DNA of 64,000 bases from Sipunculus nudus. Lineage: Eukaryota > Annelida > Sipuncula > Golfingiida > Sipunculidae. Below the pieces are notes generated by a model. It was given only the letters and a program-made list of their open reading frames with translations, was not told the DNA's origin and did no database searches. The stretch is taken from the NCBI GenBank assembly GCA_026874595.1, contig CM049322.1, forward strand, positions 50,257,340 through 50,321,339, read 5' to 3'. The translations under genes and the position numbers were made by a program. This document shows, piece after piece, positions 36,971-50,586 of the stretch; the stretch's first letter is position 1; each line of letters opens with the position of its first letter.

Positions 36971-37994
36971 TGTTTAACAGTGTTTTACTCTGGTGTTAAT
37001 TTTGGATGTTAATTTTGGATGGCATTTCAGTTTGTGATATGATGCTACGCCTTGATTTCACCATGTATTAGTTTATTAGATTCACAAGAAAATATTTTGT
37101 TATTCAGTATATTATAGTGATAGTGATTGCTGCACAAATAAAATCACACGAACTTGTATGATTATATAATTTAAATATAACACATGTATCTCTCGGTACG
37201 ATACTGTAGACTTCTATAAGAAGTATATTTGTGTATTTATCAATTTGATTATATTCATAGCGTATCACTGCCTTTGGCTCAGTTATGACAAAATTTATAC
37301 TGATATGGTTTTATGGATATAAATGGCCTATGCCTAAACTATTGTATATTAGTTTAATATTTAAGGCAGATAAACCTGTGATGTAGGTCCCGGGAATATA
37401 CCAGTACTCAGTATTATTATCAGTAACGTATACATTGGCTGAATTATAATAGCATTGGAATTGATGTATTACTGTTGGTTTTATGGATATAAATGGACTG
37501 TCAATATTTCTGGCAGCGATAAACTAGGCCTGACTTTGAACAGCATGCGCCAGTAATCTGTAGATAAAGCTGTTTCCATGTGCGCGTAAGTATTTATTGT
37601 AAAAAATAAAGCCTCGTCGATTGCCCAAACTTGAAAAGAAAATGTACACTATTGTCATTTTCAAACTGGTTTTATTACTTGGATTGATGAGTGGTATGTC
37701 AGAGTCCTACGTTTATGTTTATTAGGACTTCTTTATATTCTTACATTATTTAACGTAGAATGAGTGAGCGGCTTGTTTATATAACGATTTTCAATCCATA
37801 CACCATAGGTGTAAATGTTAATTCCTGAGGTCTATATGATTGAAAACAATTTTTTTAATTGTTTGTATACTTTGATATACATGATACTGACTGGGAAAAA
37901 CAATGACCTCGGTTACATGAATGAAATTTATTTTAAGACGCACATATGTGAAAAATAAAATTTATATGGCACCGTTCCTGGACTTTGGATATCC

Positions 37995-38006
37995 TTGGGA
38001 GAGAGA

Positions 38007-38047
<41 letters not shown>

Positions 38048-38060
38048 TGTGTGTGTGTGG
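37995..38060. repeat. (GA)n/(GT)n microsatellite
   Basis: A GAGAGA run followed by GTGTGTGTG. The paralogous site in the next unit is 40,808-40,862 and the mirror sites are near 52,002-52,036 and 45,545-45,590. Confidence 0.9.
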
Positions 38061-39157
38061 TCGGTCCGCTGCTGATAGTTTAACTTCTGTGGGAACATAA
38101 AAACTTTAAACGATACCTCAGGGCAGTAATATTCGTATGAGGAATAATAACCTGAGAACGTGTTGAATCTCTCCGGATACAAATAGGCCTATGCCCTTTA
38201 TCAAGTATCATCATCCCCCCCCCCCCCCCCCATCAAGAATATATATTGGAACCGCCACTGAAGTATAGTAATAATAAAAGTTATTATAAGATTATAGAGA
38301 TAATGTTTTAGTTTATGACATTTAAAGCACGTCGTTATTAGACGCCGGCACACCTGTTGCGACATCTCTTGGAAAACACGAACACTATAGATGCCAGGTC
38401 GACACTGTTATTAAAGAGACCTGGCCCATACCATGTATATTCTATACAGTGACGGATCCAGAGGCACCCCCCCCCCCCCAAAATGAGCGGTAACATGGCT
38501 TATTTTATCTACTAGTATTCCTTACCCATATAAAAGGATATATATTCGTGATTTAAAACAAATGGCTCTAAAATTAATTCATATAGGTAAAATAAAAAAA
38601 AAATATTTTTTCTTATTCTGAAAATAATTTCAATAATAATGATAAGAATAATAATATATGGTATACATTATATAATGCAATGCATCAACCGCTAACCTAT
38701 AAAAAAACTATAAGATAACCCCCCCCCCCCCCCCCCCCCCGGTTCTCGAATTTCTGGATCCGAGACTTTGTTAAACAGGAATGAAATATTGTGTTACCTC
38801 TATATATTGCGATATCTGGCAATATTTCTTTCTGCAACCATTACTATCCCTTAAACAAAAATATATAAGCAGTTTCACCGGACTCGACCAGTAACGAAAA
38901 CCAGCATATATATTGAGCCATAGATTTCTTCTTCTTTAATATTCATCTCCTAGGCTACAGTACGCAGACAAATGGGTTGTGATAAATCAAACACAGAGCC
39001 ATAACTTTGCATAAGTGATGAGTTTGAGGAAGTAAGTCCGTGAGAGGGGATGGATCTGATGAAAAACTTTCACATTCATCCAAAGTGACATAATTACGCA
39101 CATTAAGACAACAAATTATTTGTACTCTCAAAATGCCGAAATAATAAACAACTCCGA

Positions 39158-39349
39158 TCAGGCGGCGGTCGTGTGATGTACGTCCACACTTTGACTACAG
39201 CCCTGACAAAATGCTGTGATGTAACTGTTGTTTACTCGAGTTGCAAAGTGTGAGTGCACGAGCAGCGTCTGACCTGCACCTGGTGACCTCCCCTCCTCTA
39301 TGTAAACATCTTGTCTGTTTCTGGTGTTGTTGACCTGTAGCTGATACAT
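39158..39349 (-). CDS. 63-codon open frame, unit copy 2 (unknown)
   Basis: Same frame and length as the copy at 36,779, differing at about eight residues (for example N for Y at position 8 and E for K at position 18). The paralogy comes from the tandem unit. Function unknown; coding status unproven. Confidence 0.25.
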   Translation of the reverse strand: MYQLQVNNTRNRQDVYIEEGRSPGAGQTLLVHSHFATRVNNSYITAFCQGCSQSVDVHHTTAA

Positions 39350-40807
39350 TGTTTAACAATGTTTTACTCTGGTGGTAATTTTGGATGTCATTTCAGTTTG
39401 TGATATGACGCTACGCCTGGATTTCACTGTGTATTAAAGGAAAATGTCTTTTTATTCAATAGATTCGAGTGTTAGTGATTACTGCACAAATAAAATCACA
39501 TGCACTTTTATGATATTGTTATGTAAATAAGGCACATGCATCTCCCAGTCCGATACTCTGGACTTCTATGCGAGTATATTTGTGTATTTATCAATCATAT
39601 TCATAGCGTATCACTGCCTCTGGCTCAGCTATGACAAAATTTATACTGATGTATTTCTATAGGTTTTATGGATATAAATGGCCTATGCCTATACTATTGT
39701 ATATTAGTTTAATATTTAAGGCAGATAAACCTGTGATGTAGGTCCCGGGAATATACCAGTACTCCCTGTAACTGTTATTGTAAGTAAAGTACACTTTGGC
39801 TCAGTTATATTGTAACTTCATTGAGATTGATCTATAGCCTATATAAGTTTAATGTGTATAGATGGACTTTCAATATTTGTTGCAGCGACCGGGGGGGGGG
39901 GGGGGCATGCTTCTGTTAAGCATGTGACAGTTCTCTGTGTAAATTTATATCATAAAGCTGTGTTTTCATGTGCTCGAAAATGCAAGAAAAATCGCTCATA
40001 GCACATATTATTTTGAAACTGTGGTGTGTCCCTCACGTGTCCTTCAGCGTATATACATGAATTTCAACACACGAGTTATTTTTTTTTTCGAGGTATCATC
40101 AGACTATAATGACGTCACTTCATCTTTCGAGAAAGATTTCTGCATCCACAGAACCAATATATACAACTTCCAGTTCACTCATATATTTGTTCTCGCATAT
40201 AGGCCTACGCATATACGCGCACATGGAAACAGTATTTTTTTCACGCATATACGCGTAGCTGTGGTAACAACTAAGTATTAGTATTTTTATAACTTTTATA
40301 ACGGACAGTGGCATATTTAGTAAACAGCATTTAGTGTAAAAAATAAAGGCACGTCGATTGCCAAAACTTGTAAAGAAAATGTACATAATTGTTCATTTAT
40401 GTTTGTTTATTAGTAGAATTAATGACGGGCTAGTCATAGTCGTGCTTATCGTGTGTATAAGGAGAGTGAATATGTGGAGCAAGCACTTATCTAGGATTTT
40501 TTTCTTGCAGTAAGTAAAGCGTAGACAGAGTGAGGAACCGAGCTTGTACTGGATTACATAACGGTTTTCAAAACCTATACCAATGGTGTCAAAATTAATT
40601 TCACAAGATTGTATAATTAAGAAAAATTTATCAAGAAAAATATTTCCCTTTGTTACATTATTTGTGTATTTAATTATATATGGCAACTAGTAAGGAAATC
40701 AGAGACCTCGGTTCCATTTAAATGATACATAATGAACTCTTTGATAGGTATATATGTGAAGAATAAAACTTGTACAGTGTACCTGGACTTTGTAATTACC
40801 TGAATCA

Positions 40808-40843
<36 letters not shown>

Positions 40844-41734
40844 CAGAGGGAAGGAGAGAGAAAAAAGTTGTTCGTCCGGACTTCTGTCAGCACATGCATA
40901 ATGATAAATATATTATACGTATAACGATACCTTAAGGCCCGTAATGAGAAATACTCAATAACGGCTTATATTCCTTGGATACAAATCTGCGCCTTGTCCA
41001 GTATGAAGCCCCCCCCCCCCCCCCCCCCCCCCCCCATTAGTGAGACACTTGGCCATGATGAGTGGAATTATCTTGTAAAGTTCAGTCCCAAGTGAAGAAT
41101 TTTGTCATACTGGAAGATTTTATTACGATGTATTTTTCCTTGCTTCTAAAAATGTAAACATTTATGCAGAAAAAAACAATTGACTGTTTTTGTCCTTTTA
41201 AACAATGTTAAAATAGTGCACAAAATACATTCCACTTAACTGCCTGTTTTATATCAGCACCTCAAATTTTATACTTTAATCATCAATTTTTTTTTAATTT
41301 TAACGTTTTATACACCGTGAGATGGGGACTGAGCTAAGCACTAAAGTTTAACGCCCCCCCCCCCCCCCTTCCCAACATATATATTTAATCTGGCATTGAT
41401 GTTTAGTAATAAATTATATATATTATTATAAGATTATGAAGATACTGGTTCGGTTAAGGTCATTTAAAACACATCGCTGTTATACGACAATATGTGCATG
41501 CACCCTCATGCACCACGTGATTCCTGCGCACACGTATTTGAGGAACCCCCCCCCCCCCAACCCCCCCCCCCCCACCTTCTTTCCAATGGTCTGTAGCGAC
41601 ATCTCTTGGAAAGCACGATCACTATATATTCCATGTCCAAATACCTAAATAGGTGAAAAAAATAAACAAAATTCATAATTTTCATATGTTGAAAATATAT
41701 TAAGTAATATTAATAATAATTATTTTTATAATAT

Positions 41735-41735
41735 A

Positions 41736-41794
<59 letters not shown>
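41735..41794. repeat. (TA)n microsatellite
   Basis: A TA run in the block of the left arm (41,640-42,770) that has no counterpart in the right arm. Confidence 0.9.
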
Positions 41795-41797
<3 letters not shown>

Positions 41798-42539
41798 ACC
41801 GTGTATATCAACCTCTAACCAAGTATTAGCCCCATGTATACCCCCATTCGTGTTCTCGAATTTCTGGATTAGTCACTGTGTCAAACATACATGAAATATT
41901 GTTTTCTCTCTATATAATGTGGTATCTGACAAATTTCTTTCTGCAACGGTGTGCTTACTCCTTTATACAAACAGCAATAAGCAATTTCACCGGACTCGGC
42001 CAGTAGCGAATGACAACATAGTGCGCCATCTGTTTATTCTTTCATGTTCCATCTTCTCTGCGCAGACACACGTGAGCTGTGTGACTGTGTCTGATGTTTA
42101 ATCACACACAAATATCAGAATGTATAAATCAGGTGAGGGACTATGTCCGTGTGCAGGGATGGTTTTGCTGGGGAAACTTTCGCATTCAGCCAAAATGAAA
42201 TAATAAAGGGACATACCACACACACTATTACAATTATCTATATGTACCCTCAAATAACACTTTCCCAGGAGCATGCGCAATGAGTTCAATGCTGGTCTGC
42301 TGTGATCTGGTGAACTGAGCCACCACCGTAGGGTTAGTTAAATGAACTTAAAATGAACTTACTCGGACGGCAACAGCACTGTTATATATAAACTAGGTTC
42401 TTCATTTGAAATTTGTGAACAGAATTTTCCTGATGAAATTATGGATCAGAACGCAGTGTCAGTATAGCGGCAACTACGTTCCCATTTGTGATGGAAATAG
42501 TCTGTTACGCAACATTTCTTTAGTAACACGTCACGTGAT

Positions 42540-43046
42540 TCATGTTCGTCACGATGATGAACAACATTCAGAGACAAATAATGATCACCACGACCTGAGG
42601 GTGAAGATGTTCAGTAATGTTCGTCACGATGGGGACAAAAGGGGTGGGATGGTATTCAGCAACAGTCATTATGATTGTCACGATGAGTATGGGGCGGGGG
42701 GGGATGATATTCAATTACATACATAATGATCGTCATGGGGGGGTTGGGGATATTCAGTAACAGTCATAATGATCGTAACGGGGGGGGGGGTATGATATTT
42801 AATAACATTCATTATGTGGGGGGGGGAGGGGTATTCATTAACATTTATTATAATCGTCAATATTAGGGGGGATGATATTCAATTACATACATAATGGTCG
42901 TCACGATAGGGGGAGGCGAGGGGGGGGGGGTCCATATTCAGTAACAGTCATTATGATCGACATGATGGGGGGGGGGGGTGATATTCAATAACATTCATTA
43001 TGATCGTCATGACAGAGTACGATATTCGGTAACATTCATTTTGGTT
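42540..43046. repeat. G-rich minisatellite abutting the gap
   Basis: Units of about 55-65 bases: 'gatattcaataacattcatt', 'atgatcgtcacgat', then a run of 8-13 G. About eight units run into the gap. The inverse copy is at 44,056-44,332. Confidence 0.85.
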
Positions 43047-43546
43047 NNNNNNNNNNNNNNNNNNNNNNNNNNNNNNNNNNNNNNNNNNNNNNNNNNNNNN
43101 NNNNNNNNNNNNNNNNNNNNNNNNNNNNNNNNNNNNNNNNNNNNNNNNNNNNNNNNNNNNNNNNNNNNNNNNNNNNNNNNNNNNNNNNNNNNNNNNNNNN
43201 NNNNNNNNNNNNNNNNNNNNNNNNNNNNNNNNNNNNNNNNNNNNNNNNNNNNNNNNNNNNNNNNNNNNNNNNNNNNNNNNNNNNNNNNNNNNNNNNNNNN
43301 NNNNNNNNNNNNNNNNNNNNNNNNNNNNNNNNNNNNNNNNNNNNNNNNNNNNNNNNNNNNNNNNNNNNNNNNNNNNNNNNNNNNNNNNNNNNNNNNNNNN
43401 NNNNNNNNNNNNNNNNNNNNNNNNNNNNNNNNNNNNNNNNNNNNNNNNNNNNNNNNNNNNNNNNNNNNNNNNNNNNNNNNNNNNNNNNNNNNNNNNNNNN
43501 NNNNNNNNNNNNNNNNNNNNNNNNNNNNNNNNNNNNNNNNNNNNNN
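43047..43546. other. Assembly gap of exactly 500 N
   Basis: 500 undetermined bases. The round length is typical of a scaffolder's placeholder rather than a measured gap. It lies at the axis of the inverted duplication. Confidence 0.98.
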
Positions 43547-44055
43547 CTAATAAACGCTGCTCCCTGCATCAGGAAAGTGGTTTCTGTTCACGCGCTGCAA
43601 GGTCAAAAGGTCAGGTAACGGTGCCGAGTATATTTTGGGAGACATACTTTTTATATCCAAATTTTTGTATTAAAAACAAAACGGTCAGGAAAATTCAAGC
43701 AAAATTATCATCCTAATAAACTTTCACCGCTGTGACAACGTGGAAAACAAAATCTATATAAATGGAACAGTGGTTACAGAAAAACGCTGTTTTGAATTTA
43801 AGATCAGAGAGAAAGGGACAACGGAAATTTAAGGGTATTGTAACATTTGCAGCTTTTTTTCTGTATATATTTCTGCACCGATTTAAAATATTTTTATGTC
43901 ATAATAATGGTTATATCTTTAGCAACAATCTGAATGATTATTCATGTCATTTTTAGCATTTGCTAATTTCTCAGTAACAAATATAGTTTCGGGACATGAA
44001 ATGCGACATTTTTTTGTAGAAATACCCCATTATGAATCTCACTGAATACCAACCA
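43547..44055. other. Right-contig start, no counterpart in left arm
   Basis: About 510 bases with no inverse match in the window, presumably the true or partial spacer between the arms. A short 64-codon frame at 43,762 has no recognisable feature. Confidence 0.5.
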
Positions 44056-44596
44056 AAATGAATGTTACCGAATATCGTACTCTGTCGTGACGATCATAAT
44101 GAATGTTATTGAATATCACCCCCCCCATCATGTCGATCATAATGACTGTTACTGAATATGGACCCCCCCCCCTCGCCTCCCCCTATCGTGACGACCATTA
44201 TGTATGTGATTGAATATCATCCCCCCCAATATTGACGATTATAATAAATGTTAATGAATACCCCTCCCCCCCCCCCCACATAATGAATGTTATTAAATAT
44301 CATACCCCCCCCCCCGTTACGATCATTATGTAAAGAACATTTTTGGGCATCTTAAAAAAAATATGAGGATTTTCTGTTCCTTAACTACTTTTCACTTAAA
44401 TAACTTTGGATAAGGCGGTCAAACTTTAGGGCTTTGGGGTTCACGTTTGCCGTCTATAATATTTATATTTCTTCATAATTTGGATATTAACTTGGAAGTC
44501 CAAACAACCAGTCGCTTGAAACATATTGATGTGTATTTTGAGAATGCACATCTACCTTAATAACTTGCAAAATATCATCGTTTATATGTAATCCTC

Positions 44597-44623
44597 GGGG
44601 GGGGGGGGGGGGGGGGGGGGGGG
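44597..44623. repeat. Poly-G tract of 27 bases
   Basis: A continuous G run directly before the hairpin at 44,621-44,677. Confidence 0.9.
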
Positions 44624-44677
44624 AGTCCCTGCATGGTGTTATAACCTATCAGGTTTTAATAACACCAGGGACTCCCT
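44621..44677. repeat. Strong inverted repeat / hairpin
   Basis: GGGAGTCCCTG at 44,621 pairs with CAGGGACTCCC at 44,667-44,677, and GGTGTTAT with ATAACACC inside it, then ACCT/AGGT around a short loop. The element lies in the block specific to the right arm. Confidence 0.8.
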
Positions 44678-45555
44678 CCCTCGGTATTGAATCATTTGGA
44701 TGCTATCTTAATCACAGAGCTGTTCATTAATATCCTCAAGTTATGAATTAGAGAGTAATAAACTGTGGATATCTTTAATTGGGGTGGAGTAAACAAGTTA
44801 GTGACGATACCTGAAAAGGTCTTTCGACATGGAATATATAGTGATTGTGCTTTCCAAGAGATGTCGCTACAGACCATTGGAAAGAAGGTTGGGGGGGGGG
44901 GTGTTCCTCAAAAAGGTGTGCGCAGGAATAACGTGGTGAGGGTGCATGCACATATTGTCGTATAATAGCGATGTTTTTTAAATGACCTTAACCGTACCAT
45001 TATCTCCATAATCTTATAATAATATATATTATTTATTACTAAACATCAATGCCAGATTAAATATATAGGGGGGGGGTTAAACTTTAGTTCTTATCTCAGT
45101 CCCATCTCACGGTATATAAAACGTTAAAATATTAAAAAAAATTGATAATTAAAGTATCAAATATGAGGAGCTGATATAAAACAGGCAGTTATGTGGAATG
45201 TATTGTGAGCACTATTTGTTTAAAAGGACAAAAACAGTCAATTGTTTTTTTCTGCATTAATGTTTACATTTTTAGAAGCAAGGAAAAATACATCATAATC
45301 AAATCTTCCAGTATGATAAAATGCTTCACTTGAGACTGAAGTTTACAAGATAATTCCACTCATCCTGGACAAGTGTCTCATTAATGGGGGGAGGGGGGGG
45401 GGGGCAAAGCGCAGATTTGTATCCAAAGGAATATAAGGCGTTATTACTTATTTCTCATTACGGCCTTACGGTCACGTTATACGTATAATATAATAATCAT
45501 TATGTGCTCACAGAAGTCAGTAAACAGCGGACCAACAACTTTCTCTTCTCTCTCC

Positions 45556-45588
<33 letters not shown>

Positions 45589-45718
45589 AGATTCAGGTAA
45601 TTACAAAGTCCAGGTACACTTTACACGTTTTACTCTTCACAACCTCGGTTCTCTCACTCTCTCTACGCCATTTACCGCAAGAAAAATTCCTGGATACCTA
45701 CTTGCTCCACATATGCAT

Positions 45719-48700
45719 GGCCATTTTCACAAAATGTGACAAATAACGGTAAAGAAATGTCCATCATTTTAAAACCTATTATACTTCATCATTTTTTCAA
45801 TTTTGGTATTCTGTCATGTATAAACTAAATTGCGGAAACTAAAAAAAATTAAATAGGTATATATTTACATTTTTTTAAAGATTTTTGAAATCAATAGTAA
45901 CATAAATGTCCATACCGTTATATGTCCAAAATTGAATACAACAATTTGAAAGATAGAAAATAATTACTTTTAGTTAAGAGGCCACCTGGGACTATATCTG
46001 TTATTTAAGTATATCACTTGAATTGGTGCTGAAACATGTCATGATTATGGTATTACAAAATACATGTAAATGGGAAGTCCTTTTTTGTGTGACCATAAAT
46101 TATACATGTGCTTGTCTTTACCGTTATCATATTATGCTAATTATGAGATTTGAACTTAATTTTTTAATAAGCTCACAGGTAATGTCATCTGCACAAGAAT
46201 CAGCACATGAGACAGGTATACTGACCACAAGCAGGGCCCTGCTAGTGTTTTTTTATACTGTAAAAGTTGGTTTCAAACCACAGTGTTAGTGGGTGTCACA
46301 ACAATTGGATATCTTTACCGTTATCAATGATAGACATGGAATCATCAGGAGTTAAATGACAGGATCTGTCACTGTTGAATATGCATAGTGTTAAGGCTGT
46401 GTTGAGGAATTACTTTTCAAGCTGTTGTACATAACCATATCCTACAGGCCATATTTGTGTCTTAACCGTTATCTTGATCTGTCTTTACCGTTATGAATAT
46501 GTATTAACGGTAAAGACTGGTGTGACAAAGACCCGGAGCTTGAGCTCACAATATGTACAATTTATTGCTGTAACCTTGCCACAGTATTTCCTGTATAATA
46601 ATATTATGTGTCAGTTTATTTAGAGAGAAAAAAAAATAAATATATTTTATATGATAATACAAGAATATGCCTCTACTTAAAAAGGGAACACCAAATAATC
46701 AAACATACCATGCATCTGTTAGAGGTCATATGACATATTTCCTCATGAAGTTGTTAACTTTTTATTGTTTTAGCCCTTCACATTAAGCTTACAAAGGAGA
46801 GTTTTTTTGGGGGGGAAAATGCCATGATTCCTTTGGTAAAACCAAATATTTACTTGTCTGAATTAACAAGTAAGAATGTCAATTAAGACATGGGGATGAT
46901 CATGCCTTGTGTCTATAATCTGCATTCAAAGCAAGTTCACTTTTCACATTTCAGATGTAGCCTTGTGCACATCTGATATTCTAAAGTTAACCTGTTGACA
47001 TCAGAATTCATCAGAACTCCACTCTGCATTCTTTACTTAGGTATACCAAGCTAACTGATGTAAAAATGCATAAAATAATCAATGCACTGAATGGATGATT
47101 AAAACCCCTGAGCAATTCACAAGTTAAGGTGGCATTTATTTAATTTTTTATGTTAGAATTTCTGTGAGTGTAAATCAGTAATCCAAAAGAAACTTGTAAA
47201 GCACTTAACCTAATTAAATGTGCTTGGTTACACAATCCTTTTTGGTATTACATGAGAGTGCAGTCTGACATGTTTCCTGAAATTGTAGGCAAAAAAATTG
47301 GGATTTGGAGTTCCCAAGACACTGACAAATACTTTTTTTTGATTTTTTTGTTTTTATCATTTTTGGTGCAGGTACACATCTTCATTTCTTAAGTACTAAC
47401 TTAACTATGTATGTAACTATTATTTTAAGACTTTAACAGGGCGGTTGCACACGATTCATCTCATTTATGATTTATGTCCTGTTAACCAGGCCCAGTTACT
47501 ACCACACTTACAGGTCCTGGGTGTGTTATCACATCAATTGCTGGGTCATAGGTCTGAGGAAACCCCGAAAGGTGGATTTGTTTGTGATTGAATGTGGCCT
47601 GGGGCACAGCTATCCCATTAAGCCTTAAGAGTGCTTACCCTGGGTGGAGGCCAGTCTTGTTAAAAGTTTGATGTAATAATTTCTTATTAATGGACAATTT
47701 TAATCGAATGATGTCTGATTAATGGACATGATTTCAGTTTGATAGTCTAATATAAAATGAATACCTGCAAATACTCTGATATATGTCACTGCTTCCTGTC
47801 AGTGTCATACATAAAAGTACTAATTTGACACAGTTGCTGTAATTTGGCAGTCTCAAAAGTCAAGGATAAATACAATTAATACATGCCTAATATTTGGAAA
47901 AAGTGACCTCTAGTCATCTGTTTTGTTAAACCAATTACACTAACCATGATCACTAAGCATACAAAATTTCAGGAAATGCATGAACCATCATCTCAGGAAA
48001 ATACACAACTGGTATAACTTAGAAGTCTCAAAATAAAAATAAAATGGCATGTAATTAGTTTCACAATGCTGCTACCACTTGTTCAACTGATAAGAATATC
48101 TATATAATCAATAGGCATATCACATTTTTTGGGGGAAACACTTGAAATCACTGCTGAGAAACTGGCACAATTTGCTTTAATTTGCTTCACTTTAGCAGTC
48201 TTAAAAATATAGGAAAAATTCAATTAGAATAACATAAAAAGTACAGGTGGAACCACATATTTTACTCAGCTCATTAACTCTCTATTATCAGTGAGCAGAC
48301 CATATTTTATTACAATATATGGTAATAATTTTGAAGAACTTGAGTCATTTGTCCAATGGAAAATTTTTGTTCAACGGCCTCACATCCTCAGAAAAGGTTG
48401 ACTTCCACAGTGCTCAAAACATGTTTTTGCTATTTAGCTAGCATTATATATGTCACGGTTTCCTTATTTTGGGTGTTTCCAAGGAGATTTACCCGGACCT
48501 TTATGTCTCTCAGGCATGAATTTTCTGTGTCTTAAAGTTAGGACTAGTGCCTTGCTAAGGGAGGGACAGCTGGATAACCGGAAAACAGACAAAGACCCAT
48601 CACTATGGTCAGCATGCTAAAATCAGCTGAGCTAAAAATTGAAAAAAATATTCCACTTCCAGTAGAATAAAGTAAAGATTTTACACAAACTAATGTTCAT

Positions 48701-49386
48701 TTAAGATGTAATAAGTTTTATATAATAGCATTCAGACTAGGTTTGTGTAATTTGAATGTTTTAAATATATTATGTTAAAACAATGAGATCAAGTACTTAT
48801 GTTATTTCAACATTGAGAAAACTGTATATGAGTAACAACCATGGTTGATCTATTTTACTTTGTTTGGTTTTTAAAATTCAGTAAAACAAGCTGGATATAT
48901 ATATGTAGAAAGGTTTCACATGTAACAGCTACAAGGTTGCTGACACTGAAACTTGTCTTGTTAATGAGATAATGGTAAAGACTTCAACTGATAACGGTAA
49001 AGACGTCAAGGTTAATTATTCCAAACAATTTATATTGTTATTCAGCTCATGATTAATTTTGTGTTAGTGAATTATCTTTAACTGAAAAAATATTATGTTA
49101 CCCTGACTCATGATAGACTTTTAATAAATTTAAATATTGTTTACATCTTTTTAATGGTATAAATATAAACTTCATGTCTTTACCGTTATTGTCATAACGG
49201 CAAAGACAAAATGGAAAAAATATTTTTTGTATCATTTCTGTTGAATTTTCTAATCTAGCTTTGCTGTTTCTACACACATTTTGTGAGGACAAAAAATTTA
49301 TTTCTGTGTAAAAATATTGTAATTCCTGATCCAAAAATTTTTGAAAATGTCTCTAACGTTATTTGTCACTTTTTGTGAAAATGGCC
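45719..49386. mobile_element. 3.7 kb TIR transposon, MULE-like target, right arm only
   Basis: The termini read GGCCATTTTCACAAAA, then TGTGACAAATAACG, on the left, with the inverse on the right (about 37 bases, few mismatches). Flanks CATATGCAT (45,710-45,718) and CATATACAC (49,387-49,395) match at 7 of 9 positions; the left arm has a single CATATTCAC there, an empty site. A 9-base duplication fits Mutator-like elements. Inside, TCTTTACCGTTAT or its inverse recurs near 45,748, 46,120, 46,312, 46,484, 46,505, 48,970, 48,994, 49,178 and 49,197, clustered towards both ends. The longest frame is 88 codons, so it is non-autonomous. Confidence 0.75.
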
Positions 49387-50458
49387 CATATACACTTTCC
49401 TAATAAACAAGATAAGCACGACTATGAATAGCCCGTCATTAATTTTACCAATAAACAAACATAATTGAACAATTATGTACATTTTTATGTCCAAGTTGGG
49501 GCAAACGACGTGACTTTATTTTTTCACTAAATACTGGTAACTATATATGTCACTGTTTTCACAGCCACGGGTATGTGCATGAATAAAATATACTGTTTCC
49601 ATGTGCGCGTATGTGCGTATATACGAGAAAAAATATACGAGTGAACTGGCAGTTGTATTGGTTCCCTGGATGTAGAAATCCTTCTCGAAAGATGAAGTGA
49701 CGTCATTATGGTATGATTATACCGCGAAAAAAAATAACTCATGTGTTGATTTTCACTTATATACGACGAAGGACACGTGACGGACACAACACAGTTTCAA
49801 AATAATATGAGCGATTCTTTCTTGCATTTCCGAGCTCATAAAAACACAGCATTATAATATAAATGTTACACAGAGAACTGCCACATGCTGAACAGAAGCA
49901 TGCCCCCCCCCCCCCCTCACCCCCCGGTTGCTGCCAGAAATATTGAAAGTCCATCGATCTATAATCATTAAACCTATATACATCAATCCCAATGAAGGTA
50001 TAACATAACTGAGCCACAGTGTACGTTACTTATAATAACACGGAGTACTGGTATATTCTCGAACCCTTCATCACTGGTTTATCTGCCATGAATATTTAAA
50101 TGATAGTAGTCATAGACCATTTATATCCATAAAACCTATAGAAATACATCCGTATCAATTTTGTTATAACTGAGCCAAAGGCAAGATAGATTATGAATAT
50201 GATTGATAAATACACAAATATACTTATCATAGAAGTCTAGAGAATCGGAATGAGAGATACATGTGCTTTATTTACATTACAATAGTGCATATGATTTTAT
50301 TTGTGCAGTAATCACTAACACTATAATATATTGAATAAAAAGACGTTTCCTTATGAATCTAATATACTAAATACACAGTGAAATCCAGGCGTAGCATCAT
50401 ATCACAAACTGAAATGCCATCCAAAATTAATAACACCAGAGTAAAACACTGTTAAACA

Positions 50459-50586
50459 ATGTATCAACTACAGGTCAGCGACACCAGAAACAGACAAGAT
50501 GTTTACATTGAGGAGGGGAGGTCACCAGGTGCAGGTCAGACGCTGCTCGTGCACTCACACTTTACAACTCAAGTAAACAACAGTTA
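50459..50586 (+). pseudogene. 63-codon frame, copy split by a MITE
   Basis: MYQLQVSDTRNRQDVYIEEG and on to the codon that overlaps the TTA target at 50,584-50,586. The remainder (ITAFCQGC...) resumes at 50,886 after the MITE. It shows that this frame tolerates disruption in at least this copy. Confidence 0.6.

Larger units (their letters stand above)
36722..42245 (+). repeat. Tandem duplication of a 2.4-3.1 kb unit, left arm
   Basis: The 'ctcaaaatgccgaaagaata' junction recurs at about 36,748 and 39,125, with a third decayed boundary near 42,245. Ordered shared blocks include the 63-codon frame, 'gtaggtcccgggaatatacc', a GA-rich microsatellite (37,997-38,047; 40,808-40,860), poly-C tracts, 'gcgacatctcttggaaa' and 'ttctcgaatttctggat'. 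Similarity is moderate, so the duplication predates the inverted one. Confidence 0.8.
29868..43046 (+). repeat. Left arm of large inverted duplication
   Basis: This whole stretch is matched in inverse by 44,056-64,000, apart from insertions and a non-matching block at about 41,640-42,770. For example 29,999-30,289 mirrors 63,578-63,841, exon 4 mirrors 54,144-56,365, and 42,768-43,046 mirrors 44,056-44,332. Base 64,000 pairs with about 29,868, so the duplication continues past the window. Confidence 0.95.

Noticed and set aside
42978-43569. Apparent open frames across the gap
   Set aside because: They consist almost entirely of undetermined bases.
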